From: Blautia sp. BIOML-A1
Lineage (GTDB): Bacteria; Bacillota; Clostridia; Lachnospirales; Lachnospiraceae
Assembly: GCF_009883055.1 (NCBI RefSeq)
Contig: NZ_WWVR01000015.1
Location: 1 to 64,000, forward strand
Direction of reading: 5' to 3'
DNA: 64,000 bases
Part shown: piece after piece, positions 52,519 to 61,948 of the stretch
Numbering within the stretch: the stretch's first letter is position 1
Layout of the letters: every line of letters starts with the position of its first letter
Position numbers and translations under genes: made by a program
The notes under the pieces: generated by a model
What the model saw: the letters and a program-made list of their open reading frames with translations, nothing else
Database searches by the model: none
Told to the model about the DNA's origin: nothing

Positions 52519-53598
52519 CTATCTCTTTGTACGCTTTACTTTGTAATTAATGAAGAATTCTGCTCCGATCAGGAAAAACAGAATAATTCCAAGAAGTACA
52601 TCAGAAGCATTTTCATTCAATCCATACTGTGTTGCGATCTGAACGGCTCCCTGCTGCATCAGTACAATACCGAAGGATACCGCGATCATAATAAATGTAT
52701 TGAATTTAGAAAGCCATGCAACAATGATTGCTGTAAATCCACGTCCTCCTGCTGTTGCAGTGGAAATTGTATGGCTCGCACCACTTACAATAACAAATCC
52801 TGCAATACCACAGATTGCACCGGAGATTGCCATGGTACGGATGATAACTCTCTTGACATGGATTCCCGCATATCGTGCAGTATTCTCACTTTCACCGACA
52901 ACCGCGATCTCAAATCCCTGTTTGCAGTATTTAAGATAGACAAACATTCCTACTGTAAGGATCAGCACGATCACAACATTCCATCCATATTTCTGCCCGA
53001 ACAGCTGCGGAAGCCATCCTGTCTGGGTTGCCTGATTGATAATACCAACGGTATTGGATCCTTTCGGATTCTCCCAGAATACGATACAGTATGTAACAAC
53101 CTGCATTGCCACATAATTGAGCATCAGAGTGAACAGAGTTTCATTTGTGTTCCAGTATGCCTTGAATACTGACGGGATCATTCCCCAGATCATACCACCC
53201 AGTATACTTGCAATAAGCATTACAATAAGAAGAAGTACCGGTGACATCTTGTCCCCTGCATAGATCATGACAGCAGCAGAACATGCACCTCCGATCAGAA
53301 TCTGACCTTCTGCACCGATGTTCCAGAATTTCATCTTAAATGCCGGAGCAAGTCCAATTGCTATGCACAGAAGCACCATTGTATCACGGATCGTCATCCA
53401 CATACGGCGTTCTGTTCCCATTGCACCATCCCAGATTGCTCTGTATACATCAACAGGATTCATTTTGACAAGTGCAACGATCACCGCTCCGCATACGATC
53501 AGTGACAATATCAGTGCGATAAAGCGGACACCAAGTCTTTCCTGCCATTTCATTCCGTTTCTTCTCTTGGATATCTGTAAGAAAGGTTCTTTACTCAT
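52519..53598 (-). CDS. BMP-type (nucleoside-like) ABC transporter permease 1
   Basis: A 359-residue permease, NupP/YufP-like, with about ten membrane segments. Motifs are FKMKFWNIGAEGQILIGG and a coupling helix reading CKQGFEIAVVGESENTARYAGI. Its ATG overlaps the end of the ATPase gene by eight bases, and AGGAGGGG lies upstream. It pairs with the other permease as a heterodimer. Confidence 0.9.
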   Translation of the reverse strand: MSKEPFLQISKRRNGMKWQERLGVRFIALILSLIVCGAVIVALVKMNPVDVYRAIWDGAMGTERRMWMTIRDTMVLLCIAIGLAPAFKMKFWNIGAEGQILIGGACSAAVMIYAGDKMSPVLLLIVMLIASILGGMIWGMIPSVFKAYWNTNETLFTLMLNYVAMQVVTYCIVFWENPKGSNTVGIINQATQTGWLPQLFGQKYGWNVVIVLILTVGMFVYLKYCKQGFEIAVVGESENTARYAGIHVKRVIIRTMAISGAICGIAGFVIVSGASHTISTATAGGRGFTAIIVAWLSKFNTFIMIAVSFGIVLMQQGAVQIATQYGLNENASDVLLGIILFFLIGAEFFINYKVKRTKR

Positions 53599-55129
53599 TT
53601 ACAGCCCCTCCTTTTTCGTGTTTCGTCATAAGAAGTCCGATTCCTTCCTTGGTGGCAGATCTTCCATCAACCACACCGCTGACTTTGCCGCCGCAGAGGA
53701 CTGCAATCCTGTCACAGAGTTCCAGAACAACGTCCAGATCCTCAATAACACAGACAACTGCCACCCCTTTTTGTTTCTGTTCATTCAGAAGCCCGTAGAT
53801 AACATGTGAGGTATTTACATCGACACCTCGTGTCGGAAATGCTACCAGAAGCACCTTAGGACTCTGTGCGATTTCTCTTCCTACCAGAACTTTCTGTACA
53901 TTACCACCGGACATCTGACGTACCGGAGCAGAAATGCTTGGTGTCATGACTTCAAGCTTTTCTTTGATCTTCTGTGCCAGTTCTCTTGGCTTCTTGCGCT
54001 CCAGGAAAGGTCCCTTTCCACTGCGGTAACTCCGGATCATCATGTTGTCTGTCATGTCCATATCGCCTACAAGCCCCATACCGATACGATCCTCCGGGAC
54101 AAATGCAAGGCTGATACCTGCCTCATTGATTGCAATAGAATCCATTTCAGACAGTTCCATATCCTTTCCTTCATCCAGAAGAAGTTTGATCGATCCACTC
54201 TGTACGCCCTGAAGACCGGCGATCGCTTCAAGGAGTTCTTTCTGACCGCTTCCGGAAATACCTGCAATACCAAGAATTTCCCCTGTATTTACAGTCAGAT
54301 CCACATCGTCAAGTGTCTTGACTCCGTCTTTGTCGACACAGTTTACACCCTGGATCACCAGACGTTTCTTAACATTTTCCGGCTTCGGACGTTCGATATT
54401 GAGATCTACCTTGGCCCCTACCATCATCTCAGAAAGACTCTGTACATTGGCAGATGCAGTTTCTACAGTATCAATATATCTGCCCTTACGCAGTATTGCT
54501 ACACGGTCAGAAAGAGAAAGAACCTCCTGTAATTTATGAGTGATGATGATAATGGAACATCCGTCATCTCTCATATTTCTCAGAATGTCAAATAAACGGT
54601 CTGCCTCCTGTGGTGTCAGAACTGCTGTAGGCTCATCCAGAATCAGGATCCGTGCGCCGCGGTACAGCATTTTGATGATCTCCACTGTCTGCTTCTGAGA
54701 AACAGACATCTCATAAATTTTCTGGTTCAGATCAAGATCAAAGCCATATTTATTGACAAGCTTCTGAATATCGGCTGTGATCTGCTTCATATTCAGCTTT
54801 GCCTTACCCGGAAGTCCAAGAACAATATTCTCTGCTGCTGTCAGAACATCAACCAGTTTAAAATGCTGATGCACCATACCGATTCCAAGATTAAAGGAAT
54901 CCTTTGGTGAACGTATCTTTACTTCCTTACCATCTACAAAAATATGACCTTCGTCCGGATAATAAATTCCATATATCATATTCATCAGAGTTGTCTTGCC
55001 ACTTCCGTTCTCTCCAAGAATCGCCAGAATCTCTGATTTTCTCAGTGTGAGATTTACCTGATCATTCGCTTTGACAGAGCCAAAGCTTTTGGATATATCT
55101 CTGAGTTCAAGTGCGTAATTTTCTCCCAC
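53591..55129 (-). CDS. BMP-type ABC transporter ATP-binding protein (two ABC domains)
   Basis: A 512-residue tandem ATPase. Domain 1 has GENGSGKTTLMNMIYG, the signature-region MSVSQKQTVEIIKML and LILDEPTAVLTPQE. Domain 2 has GISGSGQKELLEAI, MSGGNVQKVLVGREI and a degenerate Walker B region reading VLLVAFPTRGVDV. This is the NupO/RbsA-like layout used with BMP-family binding proteins. It energises uptake of purine nucleosides or similar ligands. It follows the binding-protein gene after 174 bp that include a strong hairpin. Confidence 0.93.
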   Translation of the reverse strand: MGENYALELRDISKSFGSVKANDQVNLTLRKSEILAILGENGSGKTTLMNMIYGIYYPDEGHIFVDGKEVKIRSPKDSFNLGIGMVHQHFKLVDVLTAAENIVLGLPGKAKLNMKQITADIQKLVNKYGFDLDLNQKIYEMSVSQKQTVEIIKMLYRGARILILDEPTAVLTPQEADRLFDILRNMRDDGCSIIIITHKLQEVLSLSDRVAILRKGRYIDTVETASANVQSLSEMMVGAKVDLNIERPKPENVKKRLVIQGVNCVDKDGVKTLDDVDLTVNTGEILGIAGISGSGQKELLEAIAGLQGVQSGSIKLLLDEGKDMELSEMDSIAINEAGISLAFVPEDRIGMGLVGDMDMTDNMMIRSYRSGKGPFLERKKPRELAQKIKEKLEVMTPSISAPVRQMSGGNVQKVLVGREIAQSPKVLLVAFPTRGVDVNTSHVIYGLLNEQKQKGVAVVCVIEDLDVVLELCDRIAVLCGGKVSGVVDGRSATKEGIGLLMTKHEKGGAVNE

Positions 55130-55261
55130 TTTCCTCCCCCTCCTTTTATCTAAACATAAGAATTTCTTTATGCTTGTGGATTATGGAATCTGCGATCATT
55201 CCATAATACAGCAAAAGAAACCTGCCACTGCAGACTTCCTTTGCACACATAATGAAAGAAA

Positions 55262-55291
55262 AGGCAGAGCTGCTGACAGGCAGCTCTGCCT
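55262..55291 (-). terminator. Hairpin after the BMP binding-protein gene
   Basis: AGGCAGAGCTGC and GCAGCTCTGCCT form a perfect 12-bp stem. In the transcript TTTTCTTTC follows. It would cut the level of the downstream transporter genes relative to the binding protein. Confidence 0.85.
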
Positions 55292-55303
55292 GATTATTTA
55301 CAA

Positions 55304-56491
55304 TTACTGTGTAATAGATGTGATTCCATCAATTGCAATGTCAAATGCCGGTGCAGAACCGTATTCTGATTCATGGAAGTATCCGTCAGAAATGTATTCT
55401 GTATCACTGCCATCTTTCTTATAAGTAGTAAGCTCTTTGCCATCTACTGTAAATGTAGAAGTATCAAACACATGGAGAGAACCATCAATGAGAGCATCTT
55501 CTACTTCTTTAACCTTTTCTTCAGTTCCCTCTGCTACAACCTTGTCATTGAGTGGTGTGATCTTGTCTGCGCCGTCTGCAAATCCCTTGCACCAGTCTGT
55601 ATCGATTGCTGTACCGTCAAGGATGCACTGTACTGCATATTTGTAATATACGCCCCAGTCCATTGATGCAGAAGTAAGTGCTGCATCCGGTGCTACAGAA
55701 GTCATATCAATATTGTATCCGACACAAGGAACACCTGCTGTCTCACATGCTGTAGGAGCACCTGTTGTATCTGCATGCTGGCTGATCAGTACACATCCGT
55801 CAGAGATCAGAGCATCTGCACATTCTTTTTCGAGGTCAAAGCTTGCCCAGCTGTTGGTATATTTTACTTCCATTGTCACGGACGGGCATACGCTCTTAGC
55901 GCCAAGATAGAAGGAAGTATATCCAGAAATAACCTCTGCGTATGGGAACGCACCAACATATCCCATCTTAGCTGCGTCTTCTTTGATTGTTCCGTCTTCG
56001 ATCATCTCATTGAGTTTCAGACCAGCCACAACACCGGATACATAACGTGCTTCATAGATATTTGTGAAATAGTTATGCATATTGGAAAGTCCGCTGGATG
56101 CTGCCTGAGTTCCTGTTGCGTGGCAGAACTGAACCTCCGGATACTCTCCTGCTGCTTCCAGAATATAAGTTTCATGGCCAAAGCTGTTTGCGAATACAAT
56201 CTGACATCCCTGGTCTGCCAGGTCTGCTGCTGCATCGTAACATCCCTCGTCTTCACCGATCAGAGTCTTCTCAATGATCTGAGAATCATCAAGACCAAGC
56301 TCTTCCTGCATCTCATCGATACCTTTCATATGAGCGGCTGTATAGCCTTCATTTTCATCGCCGATGTAAATAATGCCAACCTTAAGATCTTCCTTTGCAA
56401 CTCCTGCTCCGCCTTCTTCGCCTGCGTATACAGAGGCAGACATAGAAACTGTCATTGCTGCTGCAAGACCAATTGCCAATGCTTTTTTCAT
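55304..56491 (-). CDS. BMP-family ABC transporter substrate-binding protein
   Basis: The start is at ATG 56491, after GGAGGAAAG; the 395-residue protein begins MKKALAIGLAAAMTVSMSAS and has an AxA cleavage site (VYAGEEGG). It has no lipobox Cys. The body matches the Bmp/Med/PnrA-like family: LKVGIIYIGDENEGYTAAH, then GCQIVFANSFGHETYILEAA, KMGYVGAFPYAEVISGYTSF and ISQHADTTGAPTACE. It binds purine nucleosides or related ligands. It heads the operon with its own promoter (56582-56611) and a hairpin after it. Confidence 0.92.
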   Translation of the reverse strand: MKKALAIGLAAAMTVSMSASVYAGEEGGAGVAKEDLKVGIIYIGDENEGYTAAHMKGIDEMQEELGLDDSQIIEKTLIGEDEGCYDAAADLADQGCQIVFANSFGHETYILEAAGEYPEVQFCHATGTQAASSGLSNMHNYFTNIYEARYVSGVVAGLKLNEMIEDGTIKEDAAKMGYVGAFPYAEVISGYTSFYLGAKSVCPSVTMEVKYTNSWASFDLEKECADALISDGCVLISQHADTTGAPTACETAGVPCVGYNIDMTSVAPDAALTSASMDWGVYYKYAVQCILDGTAIDTDWCKGFADGADKITPLNDKVVAEGTEEKVKEVEDALIDGSLHVFDTSTFTVDGKELTTYKKDGSDTEYISDGYFHESEYGSAPAFDIAIDGITSITQ

Positions 56492-56581
56492 TCTTCTTTC
56501 CTCCATTTCTTCTCATGCTGTTTCCAACTACCGAACAAAAGAGGCACAACATAATTGTTACGCCTCCTTGCAAGTATCTTT

Positions 56582-56611
56582 AATATACAATAAGATATTT
56601 CAAATTGTCAA
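56582..56611 (-). promoter_or_regulatory. Promoter of the BMP transporter operon
   Basis: On the minus strand TTGACA (56606-56611), 18-bp spacer, TATATT (56582-56587). I see no purine riboswitch in the roughly 90-bp leader. Confidence 0.65.
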
Positions 56612-56724
56612 TAAATTTGGGCTAAATCAAATTTTCTTTTCGACAAACTAATTTTTTTTGCAAAAAATGTATGATTTCCTTATTAAATATCGCCCCGATG
56701 TTCTGCAGAATTCTTTTTTACTTC

Positions 56725-56753
56725 TTGACTTTTACGCGTTGAAGCGTTATACT
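56725..56753 (+). promoter_or_regulatory. Promoter of the TrpX-type transporter operon
   Basis: TTGACT (56725-56730), 17-bp spacer, TATACT (56748-56753). The spacer has ACGCGTTGAAGCGT, a partial palindrome that could be an operator. No T-box or other riboswitch is seen in the short leader. Confidence 0.65.
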
Positions 56754-56797
56754 CTTAAAAAAGTAATTCGATATCATGTATTTCAGGAGGAAGTAAA

Positions 56798-57877
56798 ATG
56801 AAAAAGCAGATTTTAGCAGTTGTTCTTTCCGCTACAATGACAGCTGGCATGGGCAGTGTCAGCGTGCTTGCTGCAGATGATAAAGCAGACGACAAAACTT
56901 ACAATATCGGTATCTGTCAGCTTGTACAGCACGAAGCATTGGATGCAGCAACTCAGGGATTTAAGGATGCCATCACAGAAGAACTTGGCGACAAAGTAAC
57001 TTTTGACGAGCAGAATGCTCAGGGCGATTCCAACACCTGTTCTACTATCGTTACAGCCTTTGTTTCTGACAATGTAGACCTGATTCTTGCAAATGCAACT
57101 CCTGCTCTTCAGGCAGCAGCTGCCGGCACAACAGACATCCCGATCCTCGGTACAGCTGTTACAGAATACGGTGTTGCACTGGATATTGATGATTTTGACG
57201 GAACTGTAGGCGGAAATATTTCCGGTACCTCTGACCTCGCTCCACTGGAAGATCAGGCAGCAATGCTCAATGAGCTGTTCCCGGATGCCAAGAACGTAGG
57301 ACTTATCTACTGCTCTGCTGAGGCAAACTCACAGTATCAGGTAGATACCGTTAAGGCTGCTCTTGAGAAATTGGGATACACCTGCACCTACTATGCATTC
57401 TCTGATTCCAACGATCTCTCTTCCGTAGCTACAACAGCAGCCTCCGAGAGTGATGTAATCTATGTACCTACAGACAACACAGTTGCTTCCAACACAGAGA
57501 TCATCAACAATATCTGCCTTCCGGAGAAGGTTCCGGTAATTGCCGGTGAGGAAGGTATCTGCGAAGGATGTGGTGTTGCTACTCTTTCCATCAACTACTA
57601 TGACCTTGGTGTTGCTACCGGTAAAATGGCTCTGAAAGTCCTTGTTGACGGAGAAGACATTTCCACAATGCCGATCGAATATGCACCTCAGTTCACCAAA
57701 GAATACAATCCTGAAATCTGTGAAGAGCTCGGAATCACCGTTCCGGATGATTATGTAGCAATCGGTGCAGAGGATGACGCTGCTGAAGAAACAACAGAAG
57801 AAGCAGCCGATGATACAGCAGCTGACGAGGCCAATGCAGATTCTGCCGACGACACAACAACTGAAGAAGCCGAATAA
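56798..57877 (+). CDS. TrpX-type ABC transporter substrate-binding protein
   Basis: A 359-residue binding protein of the ABC_sub_bind (PF04392) type. The signal peptide MKKQILAVVLSATMTAGMGS ends in VLAADDK with no lipobox. The body shows YNIGICQLVQHEALDAATQG, then LILANATPALQAAAAGT, IPILGTAVTEYG and NVGLIYCSAEANSQYQ. The last 35 residues are almost only Asp, Glu, Ala and Thr, an odd acidic tail. The family imports aromatic amino acids or related ligands; the ligand here is not proven. It heads a three-gene operon. Confidence 0.88.
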   Translation: MKKQILAVVLSATMTAGMGSVSVLAADDKADDKTYNIGICQLVQHEALDAATQGFKDAITEELGDKVTFDEQNAQGDSNTCSTIVTAFVSDNVDLILANATPALQAAAAGTTDIPILGTAVTEYGVALDIDDFDGTVGGNISGTSDLAPLEDQAAMLNELFPDAKNVGLIYCSAEANSQYQVDTVKAALEKLGYTCTYYAFSDSNDLSSVATTAASESDVIYVPTDNTVASNTEIINNICLPEKVPVIAGEEGICEGCGVATLSINYYDLGVATGKMALKVLVDGEDISTMPIEYAPQFTKEYNPEICEELGITVPDDYVAIGAEDDAAEETTEEAADDTAADEANADSADDTTTEEAE

Positions 57878-57908
57878 GTCTGACAACTAATAATAACAAC
57901 AAATTTAT

Positions 57909-57947
57909 ACAGACAGCGGGAAAGGATCATCCTTTCTCGCTTTCTGT
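57909..57947 (+). terminator. Intercistronic hairpin after the binding-protein gene
   Basis: ACAG..AGCGGGAAAGG pairs with CCTTTCTCGCT..CTGT around ATCAT. There is no T run, so it more likely protects the 5' mRNA from decay or trims read-through than fully terminates. Confidence 0.6.
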
Positions 57948-57970
57948 GTTCATCAGGAGGAACAAAGAAA

Positions 57971-58891
57971 ATGAACATTATGAGCTTAATCAACGCACTT
58001 CCGGGTGCTGCTGCCCAGGGTCTGATATGGGGAATCATGGCAATCGGTGTTTACCTTACTTTCCGTATTCTCGATATCGCAGACCTTACCGTCGATGGTA
58101 CCATGTGTACCGGAGGTGCTGTCTGTGTTATGATGCTGATGAGCGGTCATAACATCTGGGTATCCATGCTTGCCGCAACAGGTGCCGGAATGCTTGCCGG
58201 CCTTGCAACAGGAATCTTCCACACATTTATGGGAATCCCGGCCATCCTCGCCGGAATCCTTACACAGCTTGGTCTCTACTCAGCCAACCTCAAGATCATG
58301 GGCAAGGCCAATCAGGCTGTCAACGGAAACAAATACGATCTTCTGGTTTCCCTTCGAAATGTAAAAAACGTTCCGATCCACCAGAACACGATCCTTATTG
58401 TAGCTGTTTTTATTGTTGTTCTGATCGTGATTCTTTACTGGTTCTTCGGAACAGAACTTGGATGCTCTCTGCGTGCTACCGGATGTAATCCAAATATGTC
58501 CCGTGCACAGGGCATCAACACAGATGTATGTAAAGTACTCGGACTGATGCTCTCTAACGGACTGGTTGCACTTTCCAGTGCACTCCTTGCACAGTATCAG
58601 GGATTTGCCGATGTCAATATGGGACGTGGTGCGATCGTTATCGGTCTTGCCGCTGTTATCATCGGTGAGGCGATCTTTGGAAAAATTTTCCACAACTTTG
58701 CACTTCGTCTTCTGAGTGTTGCTTTTGGTTCCATCCTTTATTATCTGGTACTCCAGACTGTTATCTGGCTTGGAATCGATACTGACCTTCTGAAGATGCT
58801 GTCTGCACTTGTCGTAGCAGTCTTCCTTGCAGTTCCTTACTGGAAAGCAAAATATTTCGCAAAACCTACAAAACGTGGAGGTAACAACTGA
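57971..58891 (+). CDS. TrpY-type ABC transporter permease
   Basis: A 306-residue membrane protein of the BPD-transp-2 family with about eight segments. It starts MNIMSLINALPGAAAQGLIW and carries the coupling helix GCSLRATGCNPNMSRAQGIN. RBS AGGAGG. Its stop overlaps the next start by one base (TGATG). It forms the channel with the adjacent ATPase and the preceding binding protein. Confidence 0.9.
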   Translation: MNIMSLINALPGAAAQGLIWGIMAIGVYLTFRILDIADLTVDGTMCTGGAVCVMMLMSGHNIWVSMLAATGAGMLAGLATGIFHTFMGIPAILAGILTQLGLYSANLKIMGKANQAVNGNKYDLLVSLRNVKNVPIHQNTILIVAVFIVVLIVILYWFFGTELGCSLRATGCNPNMSRAQGINTDVCKVLGLMLSNGLVALSSALLAQYQGFADVNMGRGAIVIGLAAVIIGEAIFGKIFHNFALRLLSVAFGSILYYLVLQTVIWLGIDTDLLKMLSALVVAVFLAVPYWKAKYFAKPTKRGGNN

Positions 58892-59685
58892 TGCTTGAGC
58901 TGAAAAACATTTACAAAACCTTTAATCCGGGAACTATCAATGAAAAGGTAGCTCTGAACGGTCTGAACCTCACTTTGAATGAAGGTGATTTTGTTACCGT
59001 CATCGGCGGAAACGGTGCCGGTAAATCCACCATGTTAAATGCGGTCGCAGGTACCTGGATGGTCGATGAAGGCCAGATCCTTATTGACGGAATCGATGTC
59101 ACCAAATTATCTGAACATAAACGTGCCACCTATCTTGGACGTGTTTTCCAGGATCCTATGACTGGCACTGCCGCTACTATGGGTATCGAAGAAAACCTTG
59201 CACTCGCAAAGCGCCGTGGCAAAACCCGTCTTCTGAAACCGGGTATCACCAAGGCAGAACGCCAGGAATACAAAGAACTGCTTAAGATTCTTGGTCTTGG
59301 ACTTGAGGATCGCCTCACCTCCAAGGTCGGACTTCTTTCCGGTGGACAAAGACAGGCTCTGACACTTTTGATGGCTACGCTCCAGAAACCAAAGCTTCTG
59401 CTTCTGGATGAACATACCGCTGCTCTTGATCCTAAGACTGCAGCCAAGGTTCTTGAAATCACAGAAATGATCGTAAACAGAGATCACCTGACGACCATGA
59501 TGATCACACACAATATGCAGGATGCGATCATTCATGGAAATCGTCTGATCATGATGATGGAAGGCAGAATCATCCTCGACATTCAGGGTGAAGAAAAGAA
59601 AAAACTGACCGTAAGAGACCTCCTCGATCAGTTTGAAAAGGCCAGCGGCCAGGAATTCAGCAATGACTCTGCTCTGCTGAGTTGA
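58891..59685 (+). CDS. TrpZ-type ABC transporter ATP-binding protein
   Basis: A 264-residue ATPase with Walker A GGNGAGKSTML, signature LLSGGQRQALTLLMA, Walker B LLLLDEHTAALDP (His replaces the usual Pro after DE, as is common in this subgroup) and switch MITHNMQDAI. It is coupled to the permease by overlapping start and stop, and a strong terminator follows. Confidence 0.92.
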   Translation: MLELKNIYKTFNPGTINEKVALNGLNLTLNEGDFVTVIGGNGAGKSTMLNAVAGTWMVDEGQILIDGIDVTKLSEHKRATYLGRVFQDPMTGTAATMGIEENLALAKRRGKTRLLKPGITKAERQEYKELLKILGLGLEDRLTSKVGLLSGGQRQALTLLMATLQKPKLLLLDEHTAALDPKTAAKVLEITEMIVNRDHLTTMMITHNMQDAIIHGNRLIMMMEGRIILDIQGEEKKKLTVRDLLDQFEKASGQEFSNDSALLS

Positions 59686-59696
59686 TAAAACTGAAC

Positions 59697-59733
59697 AAAA
59701 ACGCTGCAGGGATTATATCCCTGCAGCGTTTTT
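59697..59733. terminator. Bidirectional terminator between the ABC operon and tex
   Basis: AAAAACGCTGCAGGGA and TCCCTGCAGCGTTTTT pair perfectly around a short ATTA-type loop, giving A and T tails for both convergent transcripts. Confidence 0.95.
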
Positions 59734-59760
59734 GTTTTCTCAACCACCATATACCGTCTT

Positions 59761-61914
59761 CTACTTTGTTCCCTTCATAGAAAGACTGATTCTTTTTTTC
59801 CTGAGGTCTACGCCGATCACGCGCACATCCACAACATCTCCAACAGACACTGCCTCAAGCGGATGTTTGATATATTTCTCGCTCATCTCTGAAATATGCA
59901 CCAGACCGTCCTGATGCACTCCGATATCCACAAATGCTCCAAAGTCAATGACATTACGGACTGTTCCCTTAAGGATCATTCCTTCCTTCAGATCCTTCAT
60001 ATCAAGGACATCTGTACGAAGAACCGGCTTCGGCATTTCATCTCTCGGATCACGTGCCGGTTTTTCCAGCTCTTTTACAATATCACGAAGCGTCGGCTCT
60101 CCTACGCCAAGTTCCTCTGCCAGCTTCTTGTAATTCCTGATCTGCTTTGAAACACCACTGAGTTTGCCTCCTGCGATATCCTCCGGTGCATAGCCCAGCT
60201 TCTCCAGAAGCTTCTGTGCCGCTTCATAGCTCTCCGGATGTACACTCGTTGCATCCAGCGGATTTTTGCCGCCTGTGATACGTGCAAATCCCGCACACTG
60301 CTCAAATGCTTTCGGTCCGAGCTTGGCAACCTTCAGAAGCTCACGACGACTCTCAAATCTGCCGTTCTCCTCACGATACGCAACGATATTCTTTGCAATC
60401 GCCTTGCTGATACCGGAAATATACTCAAGCAGAGATGCAGACGCTGTATTTAAGTCCACTCCGACCTTATTCACACAATCTTCAACGACTCCACTCAGTG
60501 CTTCACCAAGCTTTTTCTGGTTCATATCGTGCTGGTACTGACCAACACCGATAGACTGCGGTGTAATCTTGACAAGCTCTGCAAGAGGATCCTGAAGACG
60601 TCTTGCGATAGAAGCCGCACTTCTCTGTCCAACATCAAAATTCGGAAATTCCTCTGTCGCCAGTTTGCTTGCGGAATATACAGATGCACCGGCCTCATTG
60701 GTGATCACATACTGTACCTTCTCCGGAATTTCCTTCAGAAGTTCCACGATAATCTGTTCAGACTCTCTGGAGGCTGTTCCATTTCCAAGAGAAATCAGAG
60801 AAATTCCATATTTGCGGATCAGCATTTTGAGTGTGTCTTTTGCTGCCTGGATCTTCTTCTCGTTGGTTGGTGCGGTCGGATAGATCACTGTCGTATCCAG
60901 CACCTTTCCTGTTGCATCTACAACAGCCAGCTTGCATCCTGTACGGAATGCCGGATCCCATCCCAGAACAACTTTACCTACAATTGGAGGCTGCATCAGA
61001 AGCTGCTCAAGATTTTTGCCAAAGACATGAATTGCCCCATCCTCTGCATTTTCTGTCAGACTGCTTCGGATTTCCCTCTCAATCGCCGGTGCGATCAGAC
61101 GCTTGTAACTGTCCTCCACCACTTCTCGAAGAACCGGTGTTGTGACCGGATTTTCTCTTACAAGCACCTGCCTCTGGATCCATCCAAGAATCTCTTCTTC
61201 CGGTGCATTCACCTTTACTGTGAGGATTTTTTCCTTCTCACCACGGTTCAGTGCAAGGACACGATGTCCCGCAAGCTTCTTGATTGGCTCCTCGAATTCA
61301 TAATACATCTCATATACAGAAGATTCCTCCGGCTTCTTTGCCGCAGATGCAACAGAACCCTTTTTCATAGTGAGGTCACGAATGTAGATTCGGTAATCTG
61401 CCTCGTCTGAAATTGTTTCTGCCAGGATATCCTTTGCACCGTTCAACGCATCTTCCACTGTCTCCACACCCTTTTCAGCAGAAACAAAAGCCTGTGCTTC
61501 CTCCTCCAGCGGTTTCTTTGTCATCTGAAGCATGATGATATTTGCCAGCGGCTCCAGTCCTTTTTCCTTCGCAATAATTGCTCTTGTACGTCTCTTCGGA
61601 CGATACGGACGGTAAAGATCCTCTACTACCACAAGAGTCTTTGCATCCAGAATCTGTTTTTTCAGCTCCGGTGTCAGTTTGCCCTGTTCTTCAATACTTG
61701 TAAGAACCTGTTTCTTTTTGTCTTCCAGATTTCTCAGGTAAAGAAGTCTTTCATGCAGTGAACGAAGCTGTTCATCATTCAGAGAACCTGTTGCTTCCTT
61801 TCGATAACGGGAAATAAAAGGAATCGTACATCCCTCATCGATCAGTTTCACAGCGGCTTCTACCTGCCATTTTTCTACTTTGAGTTCATCAGTTATCACC
61901 TGAATAATATCCAT
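59761..61914 (-). CDS. tex: Tex-family RNA-binding transcription accessory protein
   Basis: A 717-residue Tex protein. The N-terminal helical region (ELKVEKWQVEAAVKLIDEGC, IPFISRYRKEATGSL) is followed by the YqgF-like domain (DPAFRTGCKLAVVDATGKVL, LGNGTASRESEQ), helix-hairpin-helix motifs (GVDLNTASASLLEYISGI) and a C-terminal S1 domain at about 645-715 (GTVRNVIDFGAFVDIGVHQD). It binds nucleic acid and influences transcription or ribosome-associated processes; the exact role in Firmicutes is unclear. Monocistronic or read with the DUF975 gene 34 bp upstream. Confidence 0.96.
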   Translation of the reverse strand: MDIIQVITDELKVEKWQVEAAVKLIDEGCTIPFISRYRKEATGSLNDEQLRSLHERLLYLRNLEDKKKQVLTSIEEQGKLTPELKKQILDAKTLVVVEDLYRPYRPKRRTRAIIAKEKGLEPLANIIMLQMTKKPLEEEAQAFVSAEKGVETVEDALNGAKDILAETISDEADYRIYIRDLTMKKGSVASAAKKPEESSVYEMYYEFEEPIKKLAGHRVLALNRGEKEKILTVKVNAPEEEILGWIQRQVLVRENPVTTPVLREVVEDSYKRLIAPAIEREIRSSLTENAEDGAIHVFGKNLEQLLMQPPIVGKVVLGWDPAFRTGCKLAVVDATGKVLDTTVIYPTAPTNEKKIQAAKDTLKMLIRKYGISLISLGNGTASRESEQIIVELLKEIPEKVQYVITNEAGASVYSASKLATEEFPNFDVGQRSAASIARRLQDPLAELVKITPQSIGVGQYQHDMNQKKLGEALSGVVEDCVNKVGVDLNTASASLLEYISGISKAIAKNIVAYREENGRFESRRELLKVAKLGPKAFEQCAGFARITGGKNPLDATSVHPESYEAAQKLLEKLGYAPEDIAGGKLSGVSKQIRNYKKLAEELGVGEPTLRDIVKELEKPARDPRDEMPKPVLRTDVLDMKDLKEGMILKGTVRNVIDFGAFVDIGVHQDGLVHISEMSEKYIKHPLEAVSVGDVVDVRVIGVDLRKKRISLSMKGTK

Positions 61915-61948
61915 AAATAAAAATCTCCTTTTGTGCCCTTAATAAATG

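Noticed and set aside
56582-56797. Purine riboswitch or T-box leader for the divergent ABC operons
   Set aside because: The leaders are short (under 100 nt) and contain no aptamer core, T-box motif or terminator.
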